DNA of 64,000 nt, from assembly GCA_002315975.1 (NCBI GenBank), contig DCIK01000015.1:1-64000 (forward strand), read 5' to 3'. Below are positions 46,827-54,347 of this stretch, piece after piece. The notes beneath the pieces are model-generated. The model saw only the letters and a program-made list of their open reading frames with translations. It did no database searches and was not told the origin of the DNA. The first letter of the stretch is position 1, and each line of letters opens with the position of its first letter. The position numbers were made by a program, and so were the translations under genes. Source of the DNA: Clostridiales bacterium UBA1728 (GTDB lineage Bacteria > Bacillota > Clostridia > Oscillospirales > Oscillospiraceae).

Positions 46827-47274
46827 GCCGTGGGATTACTGCAGCGTGTACTTTCTCATCGGCGCCGTTTGCGGAACAGCACTGGCCTGCGCGGGCCGAT
46901 TCAGCGAAAAGAGGCTTCTTTTTGATGCATCACTCGCTCGTATGCTTCTGCGAACCTTAGCCCCGTTTCTCTTTGCGTACTTTCTGAAAAGCGGGGACAC
47001 CGCGCTTTCAAGCACGGTGCCGCTTTTTCTTCGTGGCTTTAGCATAACGCTGGTGATAAGTCTGCTTCTGCGAACAAAGAACCAGACGATCGCCATGGCT
47101 TACCTAGCATCGCAGATTTTTCTGCTCCCTGCGTTCGTCCTGTGGACAGCGCCGCGGGAACGCAATTTCTATGATCGCGCGAACCATGTGGCAGGACTTC
47201 GCTGCGTGGCTGTAATTCTTTTCTGGTACATTGGCACATTTCTTCGCTGCAGCATTTTTGAGCTTGTGCGCTGA
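46810..47274 (+). CDS. Membrane protein, possible divergent SpoIIM
   Basis: The 154-residue protein has four or so hydrophobic segments. The order of an N-terminal helix with YFLIGAVCGTALA, a middle stretch VPLFLRGFSITLVISLLL and a late SQIFLLPAFVLWTA resembles SpoIIM, a membrane protein of forespore engulfment, and its position directly upstream of a xerD-like gene matches the spoIIM-xerD neighbourhood of Bacillus. It is shorter than typical SpoIIM (about 200) and similarity is weak, so the call is tentative. No ribosome site precedes this ATG; translation may depend on the short ORF that overlaps its start. Confidence 0.4.
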   Translation: MRKRTEPWDYCSVYFLIGAVCGTALACAGRFSEKRLLFDASLARMLLRTLAPFLFAYFLKSGDTALSSTVPLFLRGFSITLVISLLLRTKNQTIAMAYLASQIFLLPAFVLWTAPRERNFYDRANHVAGLRCVAVILFWYIGTFLRCSIFELVR

Positions 47275-47298
47275 AGCGGATAGGGGAGGGATAGACAT

Positions 47299-48189
47299 AT
47301 GGATCATTCCAAATATCTGGAGATGTATGAGCGGTATCTGACCGAGGAAAAGAAGGCCTCGGAAAATACCCGCAGCTCTTACCTTCGTGATATCCGCCAG
47401 TTCGGAGACTATCTGGACACCCATGAGGAAATCGATTTTGACGAAGCCACCGAGGATGAGCTCTGCAACTATATTGATCATCTGCGTGAGATTGGAAAAT
47501 CCGTTTCTACGGTATCGCGTTCCATTGCCTCCCTCAAGAACTTCTATTCCATTATGGTCATCAAGGGCTTTGTAGAGGAGAATCCCACCGGCAAGCTGGT
47601 ACCCGATAAAATCACACAGAAGCTCCCCGAGATTCTGACCAGCCAGGAGGTTGACCTTCTATTAGAGCAGCCTAAATGCGTTGATATGAAGGGCTACCGC
47701 GATAAGGCCATGCTGGAGCTGCTCTATGCCACAGGCATACGCGTCAGCGAGCTGATCTCGCTGAATGTGGACGATGTGAATCTGAATGCCGGCGCGGTCC
47801 GCTGCATCAGCCATGATAAGGAGCGCTTTATCCCCTTGTATGCCGCTGCCGTTAAAGCACTGCGGGAGTATATGGAAAAGGTTCGTCCTCAGATGATAGC
47901 GGATGAAGAAGAACGCTCTCTCTTTGTCAACGTGGGCGGTGAGCGTATGTCCCGGCAGGGCTTCTGGAAGATTATCAAGACCTATCAGGTAAAAGCGGGC
48001 ATCAAGAAATCCATTACTCCCCACACTCTCCGCCATTCCTTCGCCGCACATCTGCTGGAGAACGGAGCGGATTTGCGTTCCATTCAGGAGATGCTGGGGC
48101 ATGCGGATATCAGTTCCACGCAGATTTATTCGCAGGTGGTCAAAAATCAGATACAGGAAGTATATGCAAAAGCGCACCCCAGAGCCTGA
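47299..48189 (+). CDS. xerD: Tyrosine recombinase XerD
   Basis: The 296-residue protein has the SAM-like N-terminal core-binding domain and the catalytic residues in ATGIRVSEL (Arg), SHDKERFIP (Lys), HTLRHSFA (His and Arg), GHADIS (His) and TQIYSQV (Tyr). With a partner it resolves chromosome dimers at dif before division. Length is normal for XerD. It is next to a SpoIIM-like gene and upstream of ruvCAB, with no sign of an integrated element, so a housekeeping role is most likely. ATG follows GGGAGGG. A strong terminator follows. Confidence 0.88.
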   Translation: MDHSKYLEMYERYLTEEKKASENTRSSYLRDIRQFGDYLDTHEEIDFDEATEDELCNYIDHLREIGKSVSTVSRSIASLKNFYSIMVIKGFVEENPTGKLVPDKITQKLPEILTSQEVDLLLEQPKCVDMKGYRDKAMLELLYATGIRVSELISLNVDDVNLNAGAVRCISHDKERFIPLYAAAVKALREYMEKVRPQMIADEEERSLFVNVGGERMSRQGFWKIIKTYQVKAGIKKSITPHTLRHSFAAHLLENGADLRSIQEMLGHADISSTQIYSQVVKNQIQEVYAKAHPRA

Positions 48190-48252
48190 AAGACCAAAAA
48201 TCAGATTTTCCTGTACAGTAATTAATTATTTGATTTAAGTTATTATGAATAT

Positions 48253-48297
48253 CGAACAGAGCAGTTTATCGAAAACATTTGCTCTGTTCGTTTTTTT
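48253..48297 (+). terminator. Intrinsic terminator of xerD
   Basis: CGAACAGAGCA pairs with TGCTCTGTTCG (11 pairs) around a 16-base loop and is followed by seven Ts. Confidence 0.85.
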
Positions 48298-48328
48298 GTG
48301 GTACAATACCGAAAAAAGGGGTGAGCGT

Positions 48329-48844
48329 ATGCGAATATTGGGTCTCGATCCGGGGATTGCAACCGTGGGCTTTGGCGTTGTGGATTCTCAGAACAACAAG
48401 CAGCAGCTTGTCACCTGCGGTGTGATTTCCACCCCGGCCCACACGCCCCTGACATCGCGTCTGGATCAGATCTATACCGATATGGAGGAGCTGATCAAAA
48501 CCTTTCACCCCGAGTGCATGGCCATTGAGGAACTCTTCTTCAATACTAACATCACAACGGGTATCTCCGTTGCGCAGGGCCGGGGTGTGTCGCTCCTTTG
48601 CGCCTATCGCTGCGGTCTCCAGATATTTGAATACACACCTTTGCAGGTCAAGCAGGCCGTGGTCGGCTACGGTCGTGCGGAAAAGAAGCAGGTCATGGAG
48701 ATGGTGCGCAGGATACTCAATCTCGCTGCTGTCCCTCGCCCCGATGACGCAGCCGATGCGGTTGCCATTGCCCTGTGCCACGCCAGAAGCTCCACCTCAC
48801 TCCTGCAGCAGAAGGAAGGATATAATCCATGCTATACTATATAG
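48329..48844 (+). CDS. ruvC: Holliday junction resolvase RuvC
   Basis: RuvC cuts four-way junctions made during homologous recombination. The 171-residue chain shows the acidic sites: Asp in ILGLDPGIATVGFG, Glu in AIEELFF, and Asp residues in DDAADAVAIALCH. The ATG at 48329 follows GGGGTGAGC; the longer frame overlaps the terminator upstream and is rejected. It overlaps ruvA by 16 bases, giving the classical ruvC-ruvA-ruvB operon. Confidence 0.95.
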   Translation: MRILGLDPGIATVGFGVVDSQNNKQQLVTCGVISTPAHTPLTSRLDQIYTDMEELIKTFHPECMAIEELFFNTNITTGISVAQGRGVSLLCAYRCGLQIFEYTPLQVKQAVVGYGRAEKKQVMEMVRRILNLAAVPRPDDAADAVAIALCHARSSTSLLQQKEGYNPCYTI

Positions 48845-49449
48845 AAGGCTCTGTGGCCCTTATGGAGGCCAATCTTGCGGTTCTGGACTGCGCCGGTGTA
48901 GGCTATGGTCTGGCCGTCTCTAATAACACTCTTTCGCAGCTTCGTTTGGGGGAGAAATCCAGACTTTATGTGGTAGAAAGCATAGGCGAGGATCATTATG
49001 ATCTCTATGGTTTCGCCAACAAGGAGGAAAAACGCTGCTTTGAGCTGCTGACCTCCGTGTCCGGCGTTGGGCCCAAGGCTGCGCTGGCGATCCTTTCCAC
49101 GTCTACGCCCGATGGCCTTGCTTTGGCCATTCTTTCCGGAAACGAAAAGGCGCTGACCATGGCACCCGGCGTTGGAAAGCGAATTGCTCAGCGCGTCATT
49201 CTTGAGCTGAAGGACAAGATCGGGAAGGGGAGTGCGGACATGGGTTCTGTGGTTGCCTCGGTTCATGGCTCTGCGACCCCTCTCGGCGGTGCTGCCGGTA
49301 AGGTTGCGGACGCCGCAGCAGCCTTGGGCGTTCTCGGCTATGGAAACAATGAGATCTCCGAGGCGCTGAAGGGTGCCGATGCGGAGAATATGGAAGTGCA
49401 GGATCTGGTACGCATGGCGCTGAAGAAGCTCAGTGCCCAGAGGAGGTGA
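48829..49449 (+). CDS. ruvA: Holliday junction helicase subunit RuvA
   Basis: RuvA binds the junction as a tetramer and positions RuvB motors. The 206-residue protein starts MLYYIEGSVA and has two helix-hairpin-helix motifs, SVSGVGPKAAL and MAPGVGKRIAQ, plus the C-terminal domain that contacts RuvB (EALKGADAENMEVQDLVRMAL region). The start overlaps the end of ruvC, with AAGGAAGGA as ribosome site. Confidence 0.95.
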   Translation: MLYYIEGSVALMEANLAVLDCAGVGYGLAVSNNTLSQLRLGEKSRLYVVESIGEDHYDLYGFANKEEKRCFELLTSVSGVGPKAALAILSTSTPDGLALAILSGNEKALTMAPGVGKRIAQRVILELKDKIGKGSADMGSVVASVHGSATPLGGAAGKVADAAAALGVLGYGNNEISEALKGADAENMEVQDLVRMALKKLSAQRR

Positions 49450-49453
49450 AGGC

Positions 49454-50503
49454 GTGTCCATCAATTTTTCGGAAGATTCCGGTGAGCTGATCACCTCCAC
49501 GACCCAGATTCGGGAGGATGCCGCTGAGGGCTCCCTCAGACCTCACTATCTCAATGAGTATATCGGCCAGGAGAAGGCAAAAGAAAACCTTCGCATTTTT
49601 ATCCAGGCTGCCAAACAGAGAGGGGAGTCGCTGGACCATGTTCTGCTTCACGGCCCTCCGGGACTGGGCAAGACCACGCTGGCAGGGGTTATTGCCAATG
49701 AAATGGGCGTGAACATCCGCATTACCTCCGGGCCTACCATTGAGAAGGCCGGCGATCTGGCTGCGCTGCTGACCAATCTGCAGGAGAATGATATTCTTTT
49801 TGTGGATGAGATTCACCGGCTGAACAGGGCAGTGGAGGAGGTTCTCTATCCTGCCATGGAGGACTTTGCCATTGATATCATTATCGGCAAGGGTCCCTCC
49901 GCCAACTCCATCCGTCTGGATCTGCCCCACTTTACGCTCATCGGGGCCACGACCCGGTCCGGTCAGCTTTCCGCACCTCTGCGGGATCGTTTCGGTGTTC
50001 AGCTTCGACTGGAGCTCTACGAAACCGAAGAGCTTCAGAATATAGTGGAGCGCAGCGCGGGTATACTCGGTATCGAGATTGAAAAGAGCGGCGCCGAGGA
50101 GATTGCCCGCCGCAGCCGCGGAACGCCCCGTATTGCCAACCGTCTGCTGCGCCGCGTTCGTGACTTTGCCCAGATCATGGCCAACGGTGTCATAACCCGG
50201 GAGGTGGCCGATCTGGCACTGAGCAGGCTTGAGGTTGACCATATGGGTCTGGATAACCTTGACAGGCGTATGCTCCGTGCGATTATCGAATACTACGGCG
50301 GCGGCCCTGTGGGTCTGGAGACTCTGGCAGCCACCATCAACGAAGAAGCTGTTACGCTGGAGGATGTATATGAGCCTTATCTCCTGCAAAAGGGCTTTAT
50401 GACCAGAACGCCCCGGGGGCGCTGCGTTACCCAGAAAGCATATGAGCATCTGGGCATTCCCTTCCATGGCCAGACACAAATGGAATTTTCTCCGATGAAA
50501 TAA
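49454..50503 (+). CDS. ruvB: Holliday junction branch migration ATPase RuvB
   Basis: RuvB drives branch migration as a hexameric AAA+ motor. The 349-residue protein shows LNEYIGQEKAKENL, Walker A GPPGLGKTT, Walker B ILFVDEIHR, sensor region GATTRSGQLSAPLRDRF and a winged-helix end (LLQKGFMTRTPRGR). GTG at 49454 is chosen because AGGAGG lies 7 bases upstream, at the very end of ruvA; a more upstream in-frame GTG lies before that site. Confidence 0.96.
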   Translation: MSINFSEDSGELITSTTQIREDAAEGSLRPHYLNEYIGQEKAKENLRIFIQAAKQRGESLDHVLLHGPPGLGKTTLAGVIANEMGVNIRITSGPTIEKAGDLAALLTNLQENDILFVDEIHRLNRAVEEVLYPAMEDFAIDIIIGKGPSANSIRLDLPHFTLIGATTRSGQLSAPLRDRFGVQLRLELYETEELQNIVERSAGILGIEIEKSGAEEIARRSRGTPRIANRLLRRVRDFAQIMANGVITREVADLALSRLEVDHMGLDNLDRRMLRAIIEYYGGGPVGLETLAATINEEAVTLEDVYEPYLLQKGFMTRTPRGRCVTQKAYEHLGIPFHGQTQMEFSPMK

Positions 50504-50525
50504 GCTGTTTCTTCAGAAAAAACAC

Positions 50526-50554
50526 TTGACTTTGTCATTTTCAGCTAATATAAT
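50526..50554 (+). promoter_or_regulatory. Promoter of the SigH-type gene
   Basis: TTGACT (50526-50531), 17 bases, TATAAT (50549-50554), about 55 bases before the start codon. Confidence 0.75.
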
Positions 50555-50610
50555 TGTCACAAGCATTCAGGTGCGGATTTTGTTCTGCCGGATGCCGATA
50601 GGAGATATCT

Positions 50611-51231
50611 ATGCCCGATTACCGTCGCTGCTCCGATGAAGAACTTCAGCGCCTTGCCGCCAGCGGCGATGGCGGGGCAGCCGATGAGCTGGCGCTTCGC
50701 TTTCAGCAAATGGTTCGTGCGGCCGCTCGCCCTTTCTTTCTTGTGGGCGGCGACAGCGAGGATCTGATTCAGGAAGGGATGCTTGGCTTATGGTATTCTA
50801 TTCTCCGTTTCGATGCTTCCCGTAATGCTTCCTTTAAGACTTTTGCGGAAGTCTGTATCCGCAATAAAATTCTCAGCGCGATTAAGTCTGCTTCCAGTTT
50901 GAAGCATTCCCCTCTCAATGATAGAATTTCCCTTGAGGCCGCGGCGGAGAGTGACTCCGCAGAGGCTCGCATCGTATCTGCCGAAGAAACGGTGCCTTCC
51001 CCGGAAGATCAGGTTCTGGCCAGAGAGAGCGTAACTGAGTTTTTCACCACCTTTGCACAGACTTTGTCTCCCCTTGAACAGAAGATTCTGCATCTTTATC
51101 TCGAAGGTCTCAGCTATCAGGCTATAGCTGAAACGCTCTCAAAGGATGCAAAATCCGTAGACAATGCCGTGCAGCGCATCCGGCGGAAGCTATCCCGCCG
51201 ACTTTCTTCCGGCGACTTCAGCGAGAGCTGA
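50611..51231 (+). CDS. sigH: SigH-type RNA polymerase sigma factor
   Basis: The 206-residue protein has sigma region 2 in PFFLVGGDSEDLIQEGMLGL and the following TFAEVCIRNKILSAIKSAS, which closely follows SigH (Spo0H), and region 4 in LSPLEQKILHLYLEGLSYQAIAE (each motif here under its length limit by domain, read from about residues 44-95 and 150-200). SigH directs early sporulation and transition-state genes in Bacillus and Clostridium. The middle segment is rich in Ser, Ala and Glu and longer than usual. Its own sigma-A promoter suggests vegetative expression. A SigI or other sigma-70 member is less likely. Confidence 0.82.
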   Translation: MPDYRRCSDEELQRLAASGDGGAADELALRFQQMVRAAARPFFLVGGDSEDLIQEGMLGLWYSILRFDASRNASFKTFAEVCIRNKILSAIKSASSLKHSPLNDRISLEAAAESDSAEARIVSAEETVPSPEDQVLARESVTEFFTTFAQTLSPLEQKILHLYLEGLSYQAIAETLSKDAKSVDNAVQRIRRKLSRRLSSGDFSES

Positions 51232-51278
51232 ACGCAATATTATTAGCCCTAGGGCAGAATCAAAGAGAGGATCCAGAA

Positions 51279-51557
51279 ATGTACGAGGACAAGACCCTGG
51301 TTTGCAAGGAATGCGGCAACGAATTCGTTTTCACTGCCGGTGAGCAGGAGTTCTACGCTGAGCGTGGCTTCCAGAACGAGCCCCAGCGCTGCAAGAGCTG
51401 CCGCGACGCTCGCAAGAACGCCGCCCGTGGCCCCCGCGAGTACTTCACCGCCACCTGCGCTGCTTGCGGCAACGAGGCCCGTGTGCCCTTCGAGCCCAAG
51501 TCCGACCGCCCTGTTTACTGCAGCGACTGCTACGCCAAGATCAAGACCAACGGCTGA
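51279..51557 (+). CDS. Zinc-ribbon protein (zf-trcl/CxxC type)
   Basis: The 92-residue protein has two CxxC pairs in each half: CKECG with CKSCRD, and CAACG with CSDCY. Between them is the family stretch EFVFTAGEQEFYAERGF. These small proteins are common in Clostridia and highly expressed; codon usage here is very biased, which fits. Function is unknown, perhaps RNA or ribosome binding. ATG follows AGAGAGGATCC. Confidence 0.78.
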   Translation: MYEDKTLVCKECGNEFVFTAGEQEFYAERGFQNEPQRCKSCRDARKNAARGPREYFTATCAACGNEARVPFEPKSDRPVYCSDCYAKIKTNG

Positions 51558-51580
51558 TTTTTTGCAGCAAACGCAAGGAT

Positions 51581-51617
51581 AGAGAGTGGCAGAAATGCCC
51601 CTCTCTTTTCTTTTTCT
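51581..51617 (+). terminator. Intrinsic terminator
   Basis: AGAGAG-T-GGCA pairs with TGCC-C-CTCTCT around a GAAA-type loop, followed by a T-rich tract. It ends the zinc-ribbon transcript. Confidence 0.75.
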
Positions 51618-51635
51618 CTGCCTCAAAGAAAAGGC

Positions 51636-51664
51636 TTGAAAATATGCGTAAAAAAAGGTATACT
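51636..51664 (+). promoter_or_regulatory. Promoter of the DUF1858 gene
   Basis: TTGAAA (51636-51641), 17 bases, TATACT (51659-51664), 35 bases before the start codon. Confidence 0.72.
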
Positions 51665-51698
51665 AAGCGCAATTAAACGATGTACGGAGGATTCATCC

Positions 51699-51908
51699 AT
51701 GAAATATCGTGTTACCAAGGAAACGCTGATTACTGATGTTATTGAAAATTGCCCTGAGGCTGCCGGCCTTTTTCAGGCCATCGGTATGCAATGTGTTGGC
51801 TGCGCCATGTCCGAGGGCGAATGCATTGAGGACGCCTGCGCTGAATATGGCGTGAATGTAGACCTGTTTGTGGAGAAGCTGAACGCTTACATGGCCAAGA
51901 AGGGCTAA
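51699..51908 (+). CDS. DUF1858 small protein
   Basis: The 69-residue protein fits DUF1858: the start KYRVTKETLITDVIENCPEA, then GMQCVGCAMSEGECIEDAC with four Cys, then a helical end. The domain is common in anaerobes as a stand-alone protein or fused to redox proteins such as hybrid-cluster proteins, and it may bind a metal or sense redox. ATG at 51699 follows ACGGAGGA; the longer frame starts inside the promoter. Confidence 0.78.
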   Translation: MKYRVTKETLITDVIENCPEAAGLFQAIGMQCVGCAMSEGECIEDACAEYGVNVDLFVEKLNAYMAKKG

Positions 51909-51923
51909 ACCGGAAAGGATGAT

Positions 51924-51946
51924 CGCCGGGGCATTTTGCTCCGGCG
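51924..51946 (+). terminator. Hairpin after the DUF1858 gene, possible terminator
   Basis: CGCCGGGGC pairs with GCTCCGGCG around an ATTTT loop. No proper T-run follows (TTACTTATACC), and the trmK start lies 14 bases on, so it may end the DUF1858 message or limit trmK translation. Confidence 0.45.
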
Positions 51947-51959
51947 TTACTTATACCTT

Positions 51960-52652
51960 ATGGAAGAAAAAAGATTACCGCCCCGTCTTGCGGCCATTGC
52001 GGACTGGGTACCCAACGGCGCAAAGCTCACGGATGTGGGCACGGATCATGCGCTGCTCCCCCTGTGGCTGCTGAAGAAAGAGCGCATTACTTCTGCGGTG
52101 GCCACGGATATCAATGCGCTCCCCCTGAAACGCGCCCAGGCGAATGCCCGCGATGCGCAAGAGGAACGGATCCGCTTTGCTCTCTGCGACGGTCTTGCCG
52201 CTGTATTGCCTGAAGAAGCTGACACCATCGTTATCGCTGGGCTGGGCGGCGAGAATATTGCGGATATCCTTCGCCGTTCCCCTTGGGCGTGCAGGGAGGG
52301 CATGACCCTGATCCTTCAGCCTATGAGCCGCACGGAAATGCTCTGTCAGGCGTTTTTTGAGCTGGGATTGCTGCTTCAGCGAGAGCGTCTGGTAGAGGAT
52401 GCCGGGAGAGTCTATCCCATTTTCCAGCTTTGCTGCGGCAAAATGGAGCAGTGGAAGAGCGGCGAATACTATACCGGACCCTTTGCGCTTTTAGAGGAAG
52501 GCCCGCTCCTTAAGCGTTTCCTCTCCGAGCAGCAGAGGCGCCTGCAAAGCGCCGTAGATGGACTTACTCTTTCGAATCGAGAGCCGGATCGGCTGACGGT
52601 TTTGCAGGAAGCTTTATACAATATCGAAATGCGTATAGGTGAATTACAATGA
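51960..52652 (+). CDS. trmK: tRNA (adenine-22-N1) methyltransferase
   Basis: TrmK methylates A22 of tRNAs using SAM. The 230-residue protein shows RLAAIADWVPNGAKLTDVGTDHA in the family order (motif I DVGTDHA), ATDIN, IVIAGLGGENI with the catalytic region, and LQPMSRTEM. The ATG at 51960 has no good ribosome site; an alternative TTG at 51936 overlaps the hairpin, so translation may depend on the preceding gene. It overlaps the PHP gene by four bases (ATGA) and is followed by nif3, a common order in Firmicutes. Confidence 0.88.
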   Translation: MEEKRLPPRLAAIADWVPNGAKLTDVGTDHALLPLWLLKKERITSAVATDINALPLKRAQANARDAQEERIRFALCDGLAAVLPEEADTIVIAGLGGENIADILRRSPWACREGMTLILQPMSRTEMLCQAFFELGLLLQRERLVEDAGRVYPIFQLCCGKMEQWKSGEYYTGPFALLEEGPLLKRFLSEQQRRLQSAVDGLTLSNREPDRLTVLQEALYNIEMRIGELQ

Positions 52653-53515
52653 AAACGGAAACATTTTTTCATCCCGATCTGCACCTTCATTCTCGCTGCT
52701 CAGACGGTACCGATAGCCCGGAGGAGCTTCTTCAGAATGTGCGGGACGCAGGGGTAGACATCTTTTCCTTAACTGACCACGATGCTGTTCGTGGCTGCGA
52801 TATCATTTCCGATTCCCTTCGTTCCGGTGATCCGGCCTTTATCACGGGCGTGGAGTTTACCTGTGAGGATCAGTGGGGACGCTATCACCTTTTGGGCTAC
52901 GGATATGATAATTCGCTGCCTGCTGTCAGAGAGCTCGTGGAAAATACCCACGCATACCGGATGCAGAAGGCATACAACCGTATTGCTTTTCTGAAGGAAC
53001 AGTATGGCTTTGTATTTACCGAGGAAGAGGAGCTGTCTCTCCTCTCCAAGGAAAATCCGGGGCGGCCTCATTTTGTGGCGCTGCTGCTCAGCAAAGGTCT
53101 GATTGAAAGTAAAGAAGTGGGCTTTGCGCTTTTCAAAAGCTATAACAAAGTCGACCCTACTATTACGCCGGAGCTGGCCATTGATGCTATCCTTCAGTCC
53201 GACGGCATCCCCGTTCTGGCGCACGGCATACTCTCTGATGGGAGCCGCCTGCTCAGTGAAGAGCAGATTAACGCACGGGTACAGCGCCTGACAGACGCAG
53301 GGCTGAAGGGTCTGGAATGCTACTATTCCTCCTACACCCCGGAGCAGCAAAGCATTATGTGTGAGCTGACAAAGCGCTTTGATCTTCTGCCTACCGCAGG
53401 GAGCGATTATCACGGAAAAAACAAAACTGTGGCGATTGGAGAGACCCAGTGCATGGACGGTGCCTCTCTTCAGCGTTTTTACGAAGCCATATTCCCCAGA
53501 ATTATCAGAAAGTAA
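52649..53515 (+). CDS. PHP-domain phosphoesterase
   Basis: The 288-residue protein has the four metal-binding PHP motifs: DLHLHSRCSDG, LTDHD, GVEFTCED, and late HG (VLAHGIL) and SDYHGKN. Members hydrolyse 3',5'-nucleoside bisphosphates (pAp) or oligonucleotides, or histidinol phosphate. The stand-alone form next to trmK and nif3 fits the nucleoside-bisphosphate type. It begins inside the end of trmK and ends 12 bases before nif3. Confidence 0.85.
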   Translation: MKTETFFHPDLHLHSRCSDGTDSPEELLQNVRDAGVDIFSLTDHDAVRGCDIISDSLRSGDPAFITGVEFTCEDQWGRYHLLGYGYDNSLPAVRELVENTHAYRMQKAYNRIAFLKEQYGFVFTEEEELSLLSKENPGRPHFVALLLSKGLIESKEVGFALFKSYNKVDPTITPELAIDAILQSDGIPVLAHGILSDGSRLLSEEQINARVQRLTDAGLKGLECYYSSYTPEQQSIMCELTKRFDLLPTAGSDYHGKNKTVAIGETQCMDGASLQRFYEAIFPRIIRK

Positions 53516-53527
53516 GGAGAATTGCCC

Positions 53528-54283
53528 ATGACTTCTGTTCAGGATGTTCTTTCCTATTTTGAAGAAAAGGTACCCTTTTCCTTGAAGCTGGATTTCGATA
53601 ATGTTGGTTTGCTCTGCGGCTTTCCCGAAAAAAGCGTTACCAAGGTGCTGTTGGCGCTGGATGTAACAGGCGAAGTCATTGAAGAGGCCGCAAGCTTTGG
53701 CGCTGAGCTGATCCTTACGCACCATCCGCTGATTTTCCATCCTCTCAAGAGCGTCCGCAGCGATGATCTGACAGGCAGGCTGGTGATCGGTCTGATTGAA
53801 AAAGGCATTTCCGCCATCTGTCTCCACACGAATCTGGATATCGTGGACGGCGGCGTAAACGATGCGCTGGCTGAGGCCATCGGTGCACGGGTCACAGGAA
53901 AGCTGGAATGTGGCCGCATTGCCGAGCTTCCTGCGGCAGAGACCATGGAAAGTTTTATGGAACGCGTAATTGAGGCGCTGTGTTGCGCCGGTGCCCGCTA
54001 CTATGACAGCGGCAGAAGCGTGAAGCGAATCGCCCTCTGCGGCGGCAGCGGCGGTGAGCTGGTCTATGAGGCGCCTGCGCTCCGCTGTGACACGGTGCTG
54101 ACCGGCGAAGTGAAGTATAATCAGTGGCTGGATGCCAGGGCTCTTGGAATCAATGTGGTGGATGCCGACCATTACTGCACGGAGAATGTGGTGATGCCCG
54201 TTCTGGCAGAAATGCTGCACGAGGGTTTCCCCGCGCTGGAGCTGCACATTTCGGAAACCCACGGTCAGACGCTTCGAGGCTGA
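53528..54283 (+). CDS. Nif3-like dinuclear metal centre protein (DUF34)
   Basis: The 251-residue protein has the conserved metal ligands in LILTHHPLIFHPLKS and HTNLD, and near the C-terminus ADHYCTE. Nif3/YqfO proteins form toroidal hexamers; proposed roles include GTP cyclohydrolase I type 2-like activity or metal insertion, none settled. ATG at 53528 follows AAGGAGA; a TTG two codons earlier is less likely. It is the last gene of trmK-php-nif3. Confidence 0.9.
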   Translation: MTSVQDVLSYFEEKVPFSLKLDFDNVGLLCGFPEKSVTKVLLALDVTGEVIEEAASFGAELILTHHPLIFHPLKSVRSDDLTGRLVIGLIEKGISAICLHTNLDIVDGGVNDALAEAIGARVTGKLECGRIAELPAAETMESFMERVIEALCCAGARYYDSGRSVKRIALCGGSGGELVYEAPALRCDTVLTGEVKYNQWLDARALGINVVDADHYCTENVVMPVLAEMLHEGFPALELHISETHGQTLRG

Positions 54284-54347
54284 GGAGTTCTATTTCCCCT
54301 GTCTGCCCCATATGGTTTTGATGAAATCATGAACAGGGGGTTTCACC

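Noticed and set aside
47299..48189. Integrase of a mobile element (also for 58795-59805)
   Set aside because: No attachment repeats, excisionase, cargo or composition shift; both lie in housekeeping gene neighbourhoods.
51246..51255. Small palindrome GCCCTAGGGC before the zinc-ribbon gene
   Set aside because: Ten bases only, without a T-run or a second copy; likely chance.
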